DNA from: Clostridium sp. UBA6758
Lineage (GTDB): Bacteria; Bacillota; Clostridia; Clostridiales; Clostridiaceae
Direction of reading: 5' to 3'
NCBI GenBank assembly: GCA_002453475.1
Contig: DKGY01000078.1
Span: 37,938 to 54,121 of the forward strand
DNA: 16,184 nucleotides
Positions 1 through 7,444 of the stretch are shown here, piece by piece. The notes beneath the pieces were generated by a model. The model did no database searches and was not told where the DNA came from. It saw only the letters and a program-made list of their open reading frames with translations. The first letter of the stretch is position 1, and every line of letters starts with the position of its first letter. A program made the translations under genes and the position numbers.

Positions 1-2
1 AC

Positions 3-647
3 GGCAGTGGTGAAACAGCCGTTCACGCATTAAAAAACGCCAGCTTCTCCGTTCCGAAGGGCGAATTTGTGGCAATAGTCGGAGAATCAGGTTCCGGTAA
101 GAGTACGCTTCTCAATATGCTAGGTGCGCTTGACACCCCAACCTCCGGCGAAGTGTTGATTGACGGCAATGATATTTTGGCCATGAAAGACAGTGCGCTT
201 ACGATTTTCCGCCGCAGAAATATCGGGTTTATTTTTCAGGCTTTCAATTTAATTCCGGAACTGACAGTGGAGCAGAATATGATTTTTCCTGTGTTGCTGG
301 ACTATCAGAAGCCCAATAAAAAGTATCTGGAAGAACTACTGACGGTACTAAATTTGAAGGAACGCCGTCATCACCTGCCCAGTCAATTATCAGGCGGCCA
401 GCAACAGAGGGTAGCAATCGGACGCGCACTGATTACAAGACCATCTCTGATTCTTGCGGACGAGCCGACAGGTAATCTGGATTCCCAGAACAGCAGCGAA
501 GTAATCGCTTTACTGAAAGAAACCTCAAAGAAGTATGAGCAGACGATTATTATGATTACGCATAACCGCAGTATAGCGCAGACCGCAGACCGTGTATTGC
601 AGGTGTCAGACGGTGTCCTGACCGATTTTGGGAGGTGCCGTGAATGA
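3..647 (+). CDS. ABC transporter ATP-binding protein, MacB/LolD-like (5' end missing)
   Basis: This is the ATPase of an export-type or lipoprotein-type ABC transporter, which binds the cytoplasmic side of the permease encoded next. The reading frame is open to the left window edge. The residues before the GTG at 69 ([12 protein letters not shown] then FSVPKGEF) are the usual N-terminal beta strands of the family, so GTG 69 is an internal Val and the true start lies outside the window. Counting from GTG 69, the Walker A motif GESGSGKST is at about residues 5-13, the Q-loop (IFQAFN) near 55-60, the signature LSGGQQQR near 107-114, Walker B plus catalytic Glu (LILADEPTG) near 126-134, and the switch His in ITHNR near 164. 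All catalytic elements are intact. The stop overlaps the permease start (ATGA at 644-647), so the two genes are translationally coupled. The substrate cannot be inferred. Confidence 0.93.
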   Translation, partial: GSGETAVHALKNASFSVPKGEFVAIVGESGSGKSTLLNMLGALDTPTSGEVLIDGNDILAMKDSALTIFRRRNIGFIFQAFNLIPELTVEQNMIFPVLLDYQKPNKKYLEELLTVLNLKERRHHLPSQLSGGQQQRVAIGRALITRPSLILADEPTGNLDSQNSSEVIALLKETSKKYEQTIIMITHNRSIAQTADRVLQVSDGVLTDFGRCRE

Positions 648-2986
648 AAAGCTATCTTAGCCTTATTCCGATTTCCGCAAAAGTACACAGACGGCAGAAT
701 CGTATGACGCTCCTATGTATCATTTTTGCTGTATTTTTAGTAACGGCTGTTTTCAGTATGGCAGATATGGGTGTTAGAAAAGAGAAAACAACTTTACTTA
801 ACAAACATGGTAACTGGAATATACAGCTTAAAAATATATCTGAAAGTGTTGCGGAGCAAATTAGCTCACGCACCGACATTGACGCCATGTCGTGGTATGA
901 TGTAATAAATTATAATCGAGAAGATGATTATTATATAGGTAATAGAAAAGCGGTTTTATACGGTGTTGATGAAACGTACATAACTGATATACAGAACTGC
1001 TTGGCAGAGGGTTCTTATCCGCAGAGCGATACAGAAATCATGCTTAGTCCAAATGCCAAAACTGCTCTCGGTATCAATATAGGCGATAGCGTTACAATAA
1101 ATACCCCCTCTGGAAACATGAGTTATATGGTATCCGGCTTTGGCGAAGATGATACAGTGTTTAATTCGCGATATGATACAATCGGCACATATATGAACAG
1201 AACAGCGTTTTACAAAATTTGTGCCATGAATGATAGAGAGCTTGCCCCTGTATATTATGCTCAGTTTCATGAGAATACGGAAATAAGCAAACAGATTGCA
1301 GGTATAAAGGAACAATATGGATTGACAGACGAAAATATAGATGAAAACACAGCCACTTTAGGATTAGCGGATACAACTGTGCATACAGTATATTCTACCG
1401 CGGTAGTACTGTTTGTCATGATACTGATTGCAGGGGTACTGATGATTTCAAGCAGCATAAACAGTAGTGTCGCCCAAAGGACAAAATTTTTCGGAATGAT
1501 GCGCTGTATTGGAATGAGCAGACAGCAGATTATCCGTTTCGTAAGGTTGGAAGCTCTTAACTGGTGCAAAACTGCGGTTCCGGTAGGTGTCATACTCGGA
1601 ATTGTAATAACATGGGGATTATGCGCTGCACTACGGTTCCTTGTCGGCGGGGAGTTCTCTGATATGCCTCTTTGGGGAGTTAGCCCAATCGGCATTATCA
1701 GCGGAGTAATTGTGGGGGTTGTTACGGTACTGATTTCCGCTAGGTCTCCAGCGAAACGGGCCGCTAAAGTATCACCTGTGACAGCAGTATCGGGTAATTC
1801 AGAAAGCGCAAAAAATATGCACCATGCGATGAATACCCGTTTTTTAAAAATTGAAACTGTTCTTGGCATTCATCATGCAGTATCGGCAAAGAAAAACCTA
1901 TTACTTATGACAGGCTCATTTGCACTCAGCATTATCCTTTTTTTGAGTTTTTCGTTTTTGATAGATTTGGTTGGTTACATTATGCCCCAGCCATCGAATG
2001 CTTTCGACATTAGCATTTCAAGCAATGACAGTTCAAATTCGATAGACAGTGAGCTGCTTGATAAGATTAGCAGCATGGAAGGTGTAAAACGTGTTTTCGG
2101 TCGTAGGAATTGTCTTGATATTCCGGCAGAAGTAAATAAAGATAATCAACTGTCGAATACGATTGATATTATTTCCTATGATGAATATGATTTAGACTGT
2201 CTTACAAAGGATAAGGAACTTAGAAAAGGTAGCAATATTTCAAAAGTATATGGGGACAGTAATTATGTACTTACAACATGGGACAAAGATAGTCCGTTAG
2301 AGATAGGTGATAAAATACGTGTAGGCAATGAGGAGCTTGAAATTGCAGGTATGCTGAAATTTGACCCTTTCAGCAGTGACGGCAGCATGAATGGAAAAAT
2401 AACGCTTATTACTTCTAGAGAAACATTTACGCGCATAACGGGTGTAACCGATTATTCACTTATTATGATACAGACGACAAGAGATGCGACGGACGAGAAT
2501 GCTGAAGCAATCCGTAATGTAGTAGGTGAAGAGTACACGTTTAGTGATCAGTGCGATCAGCGGAATACCAGCACATATATTGCATTCCTGTTCTTTGTAT
2601 ATGGATTTTTGGCAATTATTACTTTGGTTACTGTATTGAATATTGTGAACAGCATTTCTATGAGTGTGTCCGCAAAAATAAAACAATACGGAGCAATGCG
2701 TGCGGTTGGTATGGATGAACGTCAGATAACAAAAATGATAGCCGCCGAAGCGTTTACCTATGCTTTGTCCGGTTGTGCTGTCGGTTGTGCAGTTGGTCTG
2801 TTGGTTAATAAACTGTTATATGACAATATTATTACCACTCATTGGAACTACGCTACTTGGAGCTTACCTGTTATACCAATAATGATTATACTTCTGTTTG
2901 TTTTTGTTGCAGCTATCACTGCGGTTTATGCTCCGTCAAAACGGATTCGGAATATATCTGTAACGGAAACGATAAATGAATTGTAA
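644..2986 (+). CDS. ABC transporter permease with two FtsX/MacB-type halves
   Basis: This 780-residue membrane protein is the transmembrane partner of the ATPase that it overlaps by 4 bp. It is built as a tandem duplication. The first half has a hydrophobic helix at about 20-42, an extracytoplasmic region at about 45-250, and then three helices near 250-270, 305-330 and 345-365. The second half repeats the plan, with a helix near 418-442, an external region to about 650, and helices near 655-680, 705-730 and 745-770. Each half carries the FtsX-type coupling sequence after its second helix ([16 protein letters not shown] and [16 protein letters not shown]). This layout matches the long FtsX-like permeases of Firmicutes that act in efflux of peptides or lipophilic compounds. 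It is not the 10-helix BceB type found later in this window. Base composition is uneven: about 57% GC around 1621-1680 but about 22% around 901-960. The substrate is unknown. Confidence 0.9.
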   Translation: MKSYLSLIPISAKVHRRQNRMTLLCIIFAVFLVTAVFSMADMGVRKEKTTLLNKHGNWNIQLKNISESVAEQISSRTDIDAMSWYDVINYNREDDYYIGNRKAVLYGVDETYITDIQNCLAEGSYPQSDTEIMLSPNAKTALGINIGDSVTINTPSGNMSYMVSGFGEDDTVFNSRYDTIGTYMNRTAFYKICAMNDRELAPVYYAQFHENTEISKQIAGIKEQYGLTDENIDENTATLGLADTTVHTVYSTAVVLFVMILIAGVLMISSSINSSVAQRTKFFGMMRCIGMSRQQIIRFVRLEALNWCKTAVPVGVILGIVITWGLCAALRFLVGGEFSDMPLWGVSPIGIISGVIVGVVTVLISARSPAKRAAKVSPVTAVSGNSESAKNMHHAMNTRFLKIETVLGIHHAVSAKKNLLLMTGSFALSIILFLSFSFLIDLVGYIMPQPSNAFDISISSNDSSNSIDSELLDKISSMEGVKRVFGRRNCLDIPAEVNKDNQLSNTIDIISYDEYDLDCLTKDKELRKGSNISKVYGDSNYVLTTWDKDSPLEIGDKIRVGNEELEIAGMLKFDPFSSDGSMNGKITLITSRETFTRITGVTDYSLIMIQTTRDATDENAEAIRNVVGEEYTFSDQCDQRNTSTYIAFLFFVYGFLAIITLVTVLNIVNSISMSVSAKIKQYGAMRAVGMDERQITKMIAAEAFTYALSGCAVGCAVGLLVNKLLYDNIITTHWNYATWSLPVIPIMIILLFVFVAAITAVYAPSKRIRNISVTETINEL

Positions 2987-3042
2987 TATCATTATTTATG
3001 AAATTGGTGAAGAAGATTAAACCAAATTGAATACTCTAAAAT

Positions 3043-3084
3043 CTGCTATACGACGGCAAAAGAAAAAAAGCCGTCGTACAGCAG
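3043..3084 (+). terminator. Strong hairpin closing the left ABC operon
   Basis: A perfect 9-bp stem TACGACGGC / GCCGTCGTA, extended outward by 5 more pairs (CTGCT / AGCAG) across one mismatch, encloses a 12-nt purine loop. It begins 56 bp after the permease stop. The downstream T-stretch is weak (ACATATTTTC), so termination strength is uncertain, but the position and stem strength fit an operon end. Confidence 0.75.
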
Positions 3085-3100
3085 ACATATTTTCACACAC

Positions 3101-3217
3101 TTATGAAGCGTCGGCTTTGATTTTCATAGCCACCGTTTCTTTGCATTTACACAAATCTATAACGACTTGTAGAGACACGGCCTGACCTACGGACAGTAAA
3201 AAGGATATGTTAACCAA
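3101..3217 (-). pseudogene. Unidentified 38-codon minus-strand ORF, possibly a gene remnant
   Basis: A minus-strand frame runs from a possible TTG at 3217 to a stop at 3101. Its sequence looks coding in character (LLSVGQAVSLQVV ... CKCKETVAMKIKADAS), and its base composition resembles the left ABC operon more than the AT-rich DNA to the right. I do not recognise the family. There is no convincing ribosome binding site, and a stop codon lies just upstream in frame. It may be the C-terminal end of a lost gene converging on the ABC operon, or chance. Confidence 0.25.
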
Positions 3218-3220
3218 GGG

Positions 3221-3379
3221 TTAAATTACCAGAAAAAAAGTATAGAAAAAAACATAGCTAATTCCTACAATATAAGTAGAACAACCTGCTATTTTTGCTA
3301 TTTCATCATAAGAAATATTTCCATCCAAATTATTTTCTATATAATCTATAGATTGACTTAGTTTCTTTAACCACTCTAT
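3221..3379 (-). pseudogene. AraC-family regulator, N-terminal fragment with ATG changed to ATA
   Basis: Read on the minus strand, 3379 down to 3272 encodes IEWLKKLSQSIDYIENNL, then DGNISYDEIAKIAGCSTY. This is the start of the helix-turn-helix domain of AraC/GyrI-type transcription factors, which normally begin M-(E/D)-W-L. Here the codon aligned with the start Met is ATA (3377-3379), although an AGGGGG ribosome binding site sits correctly just upstream. After about 36 residues the similarity to AraC stops abruptly at 3272. The frame then runs through unrelated hydrophobic codons to a TAA at 3221-3223. The second helix-turn-helix and the rest of the protein (usually about 250-300 residues) are absent. 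It is therefore a non-functional remnant. Identification rests on my recall of the family N-terminus. Confidence 0.7.
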
Positions 3380-3481
3380 ATCATCGCCCCCTAAATGAAG
3401 TTTAACATGATAAAAAATATATATCCTCTCTTTTATTGCACGATTTTGTAAGCTAATTTTTCATAAAAAATATTAAGAGAT

Positions 3482-3511
3482 TTAGAAAACCTATCATATA
3501 TTGTGTATAAT
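3482..3511 (+). promoter_or_regulatory. Possible promoter for the deformylase-like gene
   Basis: A perfect TATAAT (3506-3511) has a poor -35 match, TTAGAA (3482-3487), 18 bp upstream. It lies about 100 bp before the ATG at 3613, in DNA without any other plus-strand gene. The -10 box is convincing; the -35 box is not. Confidence 0.4.
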
Positions 3512-3612
3512 TGAGGGGTAGAAGATTGGAATAGATACAAGAAGGATAGAGAAGCTAATATTTTATTTACTAAGATTGTTTAGACAAAGAAATTAGAAAG
3601 GGTGGATTAATT

Positions 3613-4023
3613 ATGATAAGACCAGTTGTAAAGGATATAGTATTCTTAGGACAGAAATCAGAACCTGCGACTAAAGATGATGTAGCAGTTATTGATGATT
3701 TAGTAGATACGTTAAGAGTAAATTTAGAGTATTGTGTTGGCATGGCTGCTAATATGATAGGAGTCAAAAAACGTATATTGGTATTTAGTATAGGCGATAT
3801 TATAGTTCCTATGGTGAATCCAGTTATATTAAAGAAAGAGGACAGTTATGAGGCAGAAGAAAGCTGTTTATCTTTAACTGGCTTTAGAAAAACAATGAGG
3901 TATAAAACAATTGAGGTAGAATATTTTGATAGAGACTTTAAGAAACATAAACAAACATTTATTGGATTTACTGCACAGATTATTCAGCATGAAGTGGACC
4001 ATTTTGAAGGTATAATAATATAA
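3613..4023 (+). CDS. Short peptide deformylase-like protein
   Basis: Peptide deformylase is a cytosolic metalloenzyme that removes the formyl group from the initiator Met of new proteins. This 136-residue protein has the metal-binding signature QHEVDHFEG (His126, Glu127, His130) and the third metal ligand Cys85 in ESCLSL. Motif I reads GMAANMIG (43-50), where the usual form is G-x-G-L-A-A-x-Q-I-G. The oxyanion-stabilising Gln is therefore replaced by Met48, and the Gly of the EGCLS motif by Ser84. The protein is shorter than the housekeeping enzyme (about 150-185 residues) but ends at the normal point just after the HExxH helix. I recall short clostridial paralogues that share the GMAANMIG form. 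The start ATG has a good AGAAAGGGTGG site upstream. It stands alone rather than next to fmt, so it is probably an accessory paralogue. Activity is plausible but unproven. Confidence 0.85.
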   Translation: MIRPVVKDIVFLGQKSEPATKDDVAVIDDLVDTLRVNLEYCVGMAANMIGVKKRILVFSIGDIIVPMVNPVILKKEDSYEAEESCLSLTGFRKTMRYKTIEVEYFDRDFKKHKQTFIGFTAQIIQHEVDHFEGIII

Positions 4024-4100
4024 GATATAAAATTGCTTATGATGAGATTATTAATTTAAAAAATGCATTAAATGCATCTAATGAATGGCTAGAAGGAAAA

Positions 4101-4415
4101 ATGAAATTAACAGAGGCAAAGAAAATTATTAAGGAAGCTCAAATAGCTGCAAGAGAAGTAGAAGGGAATCCAGCTGCACAAGCTGCAGCTAGGGCAATTG
4201 GAGCAACAACGGCAACGATTAATACTATAACGAGTTCTTTAGGCCTTGCATTTTACGGTGCTGCAGCCATAGCATATTCATCTATTGGTGTTAATGAGAA
4301 GGGTGAAGTTTATGATGAAATTGCAGCAAGAGAGTGCAGGAATATGGAGGAGGCTTTACGTAAAGTTGCTATAATAGATGAGCCTAATCCAGCAAAAATA
4401 AATTGGAATTGTTAA
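4101..4415 (+). CDS. Imm-5-like putative immunity protein, probably N-terminally truncated
   Basis: The 104-residue product is rich in Ala and largely helical: KKIIKEAQIAAREVEGN, then AAARAIGATTATINTI, then a hydrophobic stretch SSLGLAFYGAAAIAYSS. The order of charged helix, A-A-R-A-x-G and L-G-x-A-x-Y-A resembles what I remember of Imm-5-like putative immunity proteins, which are normally longer. The frame is open upstream of ATG 4101 back to 4008. The codons there (IAYDEIINLKNALNASNEWL) also look like that family, where a W-L-x-G-K/E-I segment precedes this part. No ATG, GTG or TTG start precedes 4101 in frame. The frame therefore runs into the deformylase stop codon, as if the first part of the gene had been deleted. 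ATG 4101 has an AGAAGGA site only about 4 nt away and could give a short product. It is followed by a clear terminator. Function is inferred from recall only. Confidence 0.6.
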   Translation: MKLTEAKKIIKEAQIAAREVEGNPAAQAAARAIGATTATINTITSSLGLAFYGAAAIAYSSIGVNEKGEVYDEIAARECRNMEEALRKVAIIDEPNPAKINWNC

Positions 4416-4434
4416 ATATAGAAATTTATTTAAG

Positions 4435-4463
4435 AATACGCAGCATTGAATCTGCGTATTTTT
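4435..4463 (+). terminator. Rho-independent terminator after the Imm-5-like gene
   Basis: A perfect 9-bp stem AATACGCAG / CTGCGTATT with an 8-nt loop is followed directly by T residues (the run TATTTTTC at 4457-4464). It lies 20 bp after the stop codon. Confidence 0.85.
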
Positions 4464-4482
4464 CAATGCATATAAATGTACA

Positions 4483-4507
4483 TTCGCTAACAAAAGTCGT
4501 TAGCGAA
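4483..4507. repeat. Perfect 9-bp inverted repeat, 7-nt spacer
   Basis: TTCGCTAAC at 4483-4491 and its exact reverse complement GTTAGCGAA at 4499-4507. On the plus strand it is followed by A residues and on the minus strand there is no T-run after it, so it is not a typical terminator on either strand. It could be an operator or a structured RNA end. Nothing nearby identifies a partner protein. Confidence 0.6.
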
Positions 4508-4539
4508 AAAATTAAACTTATAAATTTAGAATTACACAA

Positions 4540-4640
4540 GGTGAACCGTATCACAAGTAAGGGATACTTTTAGCTTTAGGTATTGATATAGCTTGCCTAG
4601 GGCTATTTTTATAGAAAAATACCGTATCATAAGTAATAAT
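4540..4640 (+). repeat. Structured ~100-bp repeat element, copy 1
   Basis: This block aligns over its whole length with 7577-7680. It opens with GGTGAACC and contains ACCGTATCACAAGTAA (4545-4560). A hairpin follows, TAGCTTTAGG (4571-4580) with CCTAGGGCTA (4596-4605), holding 8 Watson-Crick and 2 G-U pairs, around a loop with ATTGATATAGCTT. After five T residues the block closes with ACCGTATCATAAGTAA (4621-4636), a 15/16 match to the first direct repeat. The hairpin plus T-run would act as a terminator on the plus strand. It could be a small non-autonomous mobile element, a non-coding RNA, or a leader of the downstream genes. I do not recognise a named family. Confidence 0.75.
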
Positions 4641-4770
4641 ATATTTATAAAATATATTATAATAAATCGCTGTATTTAAGATAAGAGTGGAGAGTAGATA
4701 GATTTGTGTATTTGAAGCATTAGAATAACAAGAAAAGTTATTGGTATATATAAATTTATTATATTCCTTT

Positions 4771-4899
4771 TCATTGTATTACTATAAGTTCGACAGAAAT
4801 TAGTATGATAGCCCAAATTAACGTTCTTTTAAATAAGTATCTTATAAAACCTTGAGTTCTTATTGCAGCACGTTTTTGTAAGAAATCTGAGTTATCCAT
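4771..4899 (-). CDS. Possible 42-residue single-helix membrane peptide
   Basis: A minus-strand ORF starts at ATG 4899-4897 and stops at TGA 4773-4771. The product begins MDNSDFLQKRAAIRTQG, continues with a basic segment, and ends in a hydrophobic helix (WAIILISVELIVIQ). Basic residues followed by one membrane helix is a sensible layout for a small membrane peptide. However, I see no ribosome binding site, and ORFs of this length arise by chance in such DNA. It may be the front of a lost gene. Confidence 0.25.
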   Translation of the reverse strand: MDNSDFLQKRAAIRTQGFIRYLFKRTLIWAIILISVELIVIQ

Positions 4900-5015
4900 A
4901 ATATTAACAGAGATAAGAATTTACCACTTAAAGAAACTACTTTTTATATACTATTTACCTTAAAGACTAAACAGGATTTTAAAATGACTCCAAAAGTACA
5001 TTTTTAAGTTAGCAG

Positions 5016-5044
5016 TTACAATTAGCTAAATTATAAGATATAAT
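5016..5044 (+). promoter_or_regulatory. Predicted promoter of xpaC-telA
   Basis: TTACAA (5016-5021), a 17-bp spacer and a perfect TATAAT (5039-5044) precede the xpaC ATG by about 80 bp. This is the best sigma-A-like match in the gap. Confidence 0.55.
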
Positions 5045-5125
5045 AAACTTAAAATATTAACATAAGGGTATAGTATATATCTAGAGTTATGTTAATTATA
5101 AGAAAAATAATCTGGAGGCAAGATA

Positions 5126-6268
5126 ATGGATAAAAAGGATTTTTCTAATTTAGAAGATCAAATTATGTCTACAGTTAGCAATGCACTTAAAGCAATAGAT
5201 TTTTCTAATTTGAAAAGGGATATTAACGATAAAACTGAGGATACCTTAAATCAATTTAAATCAAAGTTTAATGGATATAGTGAAAAACATATGAGTTTAA
5301 ATAAAAAAGCTAAAAATGATGTATCAACATATATTAGTAAAAGACCAGCTGGAAGTATATCAGGAATACTTTATATAATATTCGGCGTGAGTGGAAGTTT
5401 AATTTATGTTTTTTCAATGTTAATATTTCTAATATTTAAGATATTCTTTAGTGGTGTTATTATAAGTAGCCATATTATTTTTGGAGTTTTATTTTTATTC
5501 TTTGCAGCAAGTTTAGGTTTATTATTAAGAGGAATAAATTTAAGAAAAAGAGTAAAGCGTTTTAAGAAGTATGTAAGATTTATTGATGACAATAGTTATT
5601 TCTTAATTAAGGACTTAGCAAAATTTGCCAAAGAGAAAGAGAGTTTTGTTGTTAAAGACCTAAGTAAAATGATTGATTTAGGTATGTTTTTAGAAGGTCA
5701 TATAGATGAAGAAAAAACTTATTTTATGCTAAATGATGAAGTCTATGGTGACTATTTAAATTTAAAAAAGCAACAAATGGCTAAAGAAAGCAATAATGAA
5801 AAATTAAATGAAGAAATATATAATTCGGAAAAAGAAGAAATAGAATCTACAATTAAAATAGGAAGAAATTATATTGAACAAATAAAAAATGTAAGAAATG
5901 AGCTTTATAAAGAAGAAATAGCTATAAAGTTAGATAAATTAGGAAACATTGCAAATCAAATCCTTTGTCATGTTGAAAAAAATCCTAAAAAGATACAAGA
6001 AGTTAATAAATTTATAAATCATTATCTTCCTATTACTATAAAATTAATTAATTCATATAAAGAGATAAATAATCAATTAGTTCAAGGCGACAATATAGAA
6101 AATGCTAAAAGTGAAATTGAAAAGAGTATTGATCTTATTAATAACGCTTTTGAAAATTTATCAGATGATTTATTTGAAGATGTTGTTTTAGATATTTCTA
6201 CAGATATTTCTGTTCTTAAAACATTATTTAAACAAGAGGGATTAGCAGAAGACGATTTTAAAAAGTAA
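5126..6268 (+). CDS. xpaC: XpaC-like protein (5-bromo-4-chloroindolyl phosphate hydrolysis family)
   Basis: This 380-residue protein pairs with TelA in many Firmicutes; in Bacillus subtilis the equivalent pair is xpaC-yaaN. The family name comes from an early phosphatase-like phenotype, and its true biochemical role is unsettled. It has an N-terminal cytoplasmic stretch with two DFSNL segments (residues 5-9 and 25-29), a hydrophobic block of two or three membrane helices at about 77-135, a basic stop (RKRVKRFKKYV), and a long cytoplasmic part with coiled-coil character at 215-260. The C-terminus (IANQILCHVEKNPKKI, then KFINHYLPITIKLINSY) is the conserved family core. The start ATG has TGGAGG 8 nt upstream. 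telA follows after 27 bp in the same direction, so the two form an operon. Membrane anchoring of a TelA-containing complex is a likely role, by inference from the gene pairing. Confidence 0.85.
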   Translation: MDKKDFSNLEDQIMSTVSNALKAIDFSNLKRDINDKTEDTLNQFKSKFNGYSEKHMSLNKKAKNDVSTYISKRPAGSISGILYIIFGVSGSLIYVFSMLIFLIFKIFFSGVIISSHIIFGVLFLFFAASLGLLLRGINLRKRVKRFKKYVRFIDDNSYFLIKDLAKFAKEKESFVVKDLSKMIDLGMFLEGHIDEEKTYFMLNDEVYGDYLNLKKQQMAKESNNEKLNEEIYNSEKEEIESTIKIGRNYIEQIKNVRNELYKEEIAIKLDKLGNIANQILCHVEKNPKKIQEVNKFINHYLPITIKLINSYKEINNQLVQGDNIENAKSEIEKSIDLINNAFENLSDDLFEDVVLDISTDISVLKTLFKQEGLAEDDFKK

Positions 6269-6295
6269 GGTTTAAATAAAAGGGAGGCATTAAAA

Positions 6296-7444
6296 ATGAG
6301 TGATGAATTCAAAGAAGAGTTTATTGATATAAAACCAGAATTAACTTTTCAACCATTCCAAGATGAAGTTCTTGATGTAAAAGTAAAAGAAGAAAAAATA
6401 GAAGAAGAAATAATTGATGAAATCCAACTTACAGAAGAAGAAAAAAAAATGGTTGATCAATTTGTAGATAAAATAGAGATAAATAATTCAAATTCTATTT
6501 TACAATATGGGGTAGGTGCTCAAAAGAAAATTTCTGATTTTTCACAGTCAGCATTGAATAATGTAAAAACTAAAGATTTAGGTGAAATTGGGGAAATACT
6601 ATCTGGTGTAGTTCATGAATTAAAGAACTTTGAAGAATCCGAAGAGAAAAAAGGAATTTTAGGTTTCTTTAAAAAAGGTAAGGATAAGATTTCCCAAATG
6701 AAAATAAAATATGAAAATGTAGATAACAATATTGGTAAAATGTGTAATGTTCTTGAATCGCATCAAATACAGCTTTTAAAAGATATTGCTATGCTAGATA
6801 AGATGTATGAAATAAATAAAGTATATTTTAAAGAGCTTTCTATGTATATCTTAGCTGGAAAAAAGAAACTTCAAAAACTAGAAAAGGAAGAACTTCCTAA
6901 ATTGCAAGAGAAAGCAAGAAATAGTGGGAACCCTCAGGATGCTCAAGAATTAAATGATTTTGTGGCTCTTTGCAATCGCTTTGAAAAGAAAATTCATGAT
7001 TTAGAATTAACTAAAATGATTTCTTTACAAATGGCTCCTCAAATTCGTTTAATTCAAAATAATGATTCATTAATGTCTGAAAAAATACAATCTACAATTA
7101 TAAATACTATTCCACTTTGGAAAAATCAAATGGTTTTAGCACTTGGAGTTGCTCACGCTGCTAATGCTGCAAGAGTTCAAAGAGAAGTAACAGATATGAC
7201 AAATGAACTTTTACGTAAAAATGCAGAAATATTAAAAACTTCAACTATAGAAACTGCAAAAGAGTCTGAAAGAGGAATTGTTGATATTGAAACACTTAGA
7301 GCTACGAATGAGTCATTAATTTCAACTCTTGATGAAATACTTAATATACAAACAGAAGGACGTCAAAAACGTAGGGAAGCTGAAGTAGAATTAAGAAATA
7401 TTGAAAATCAATTAAAAAATAAGCTTTTAGATTTTAAATATTAG
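6296..7444 (+). CDS. telA: TelA/YaaN-family toxic anion resistance protein
   Basis: TelA-family proteins are soluble, mostly helical proteins linked to tellurite and other toxic-anion or envelope stress. The molecular mechanism is not established. This 382-residue copy has the usual length. Its N-terminus is acidic and disordered (residues 1-55), followed by the helical body. Recognisable blocks are GILGFFKKGKDKISQMKIKY, the mid-region CNRFEKKIHDLELTKMISLQ, and the well-conserved APQIRLIQNND then TIPLWKNQMVLALG near the centre-right. The C-terminus is a long charged helix (RQKRREAEVELRNIENQLKN). The ATG has GGGAGG 7 nt upstream and lies 27 bp after xpaC, so co-expression is very likely. No terminator follows directly; the hairpin of the repeat at 7608-7642 could serve as one. 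Confidence 0.88.
   Translation: MSDEFKEEFIDIKPELTFQPFQDEVLDVKVKEEKIEEEIIDEIQLTEEEKKMVDQFVDKIEINNSNSILQYGVGAQKKISDFSQSALNNVKTKDLGEIGEILSGVVHELKNFEESEEKKGILGFFKKGKDKISQMKIKYENVDNNIGKMCNVLESHQIQLLKDIAMLDKMYEINKVYFKELSMYILAGKKKLQKLEKEELPKLQEKARNSGNPQDAQELNDFVALCNRFEKKIHDLELTKMISLQMAPQIRLIQNNDSLMSEKIQSTIINTIPLWKNQMVLALGVAHAANAARVQREVTDMTNELLRKNAEILKTSTIETAKESERGIVDIETLRATNESLISTLDEILNIQTEGRQKRREAEVELRNIENQLKNKLLDFKY

Larger units (their letters stand above)
4641..5125. other. AT-rich intergenic stretch before xpaC
   Basis: There is no plus-strand gene here. It holds the xpaC promoter, a possible 42-codon minus-strand ORF, and a short segment near 4865-4917 that resembles 3427-3480 (both described separately). 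The rest shows only A/T-rich sequence without structure that I can support. Confidence 0.6.

Noticed and set aside
69..71. GTG as start codon of the first ATPase
   Set aside because: The frame upstream encodes normal family sequence, and Walker A would otherwise be five residues from the N-terminus; the gene simply enters from outside the window.
1267..1869. 200-codon minus-strand frame inside the left permease
   Set aside because: It lies entirely opposite a well-supported gene, with no ribosome site and an implausible composition; a frame shadow.
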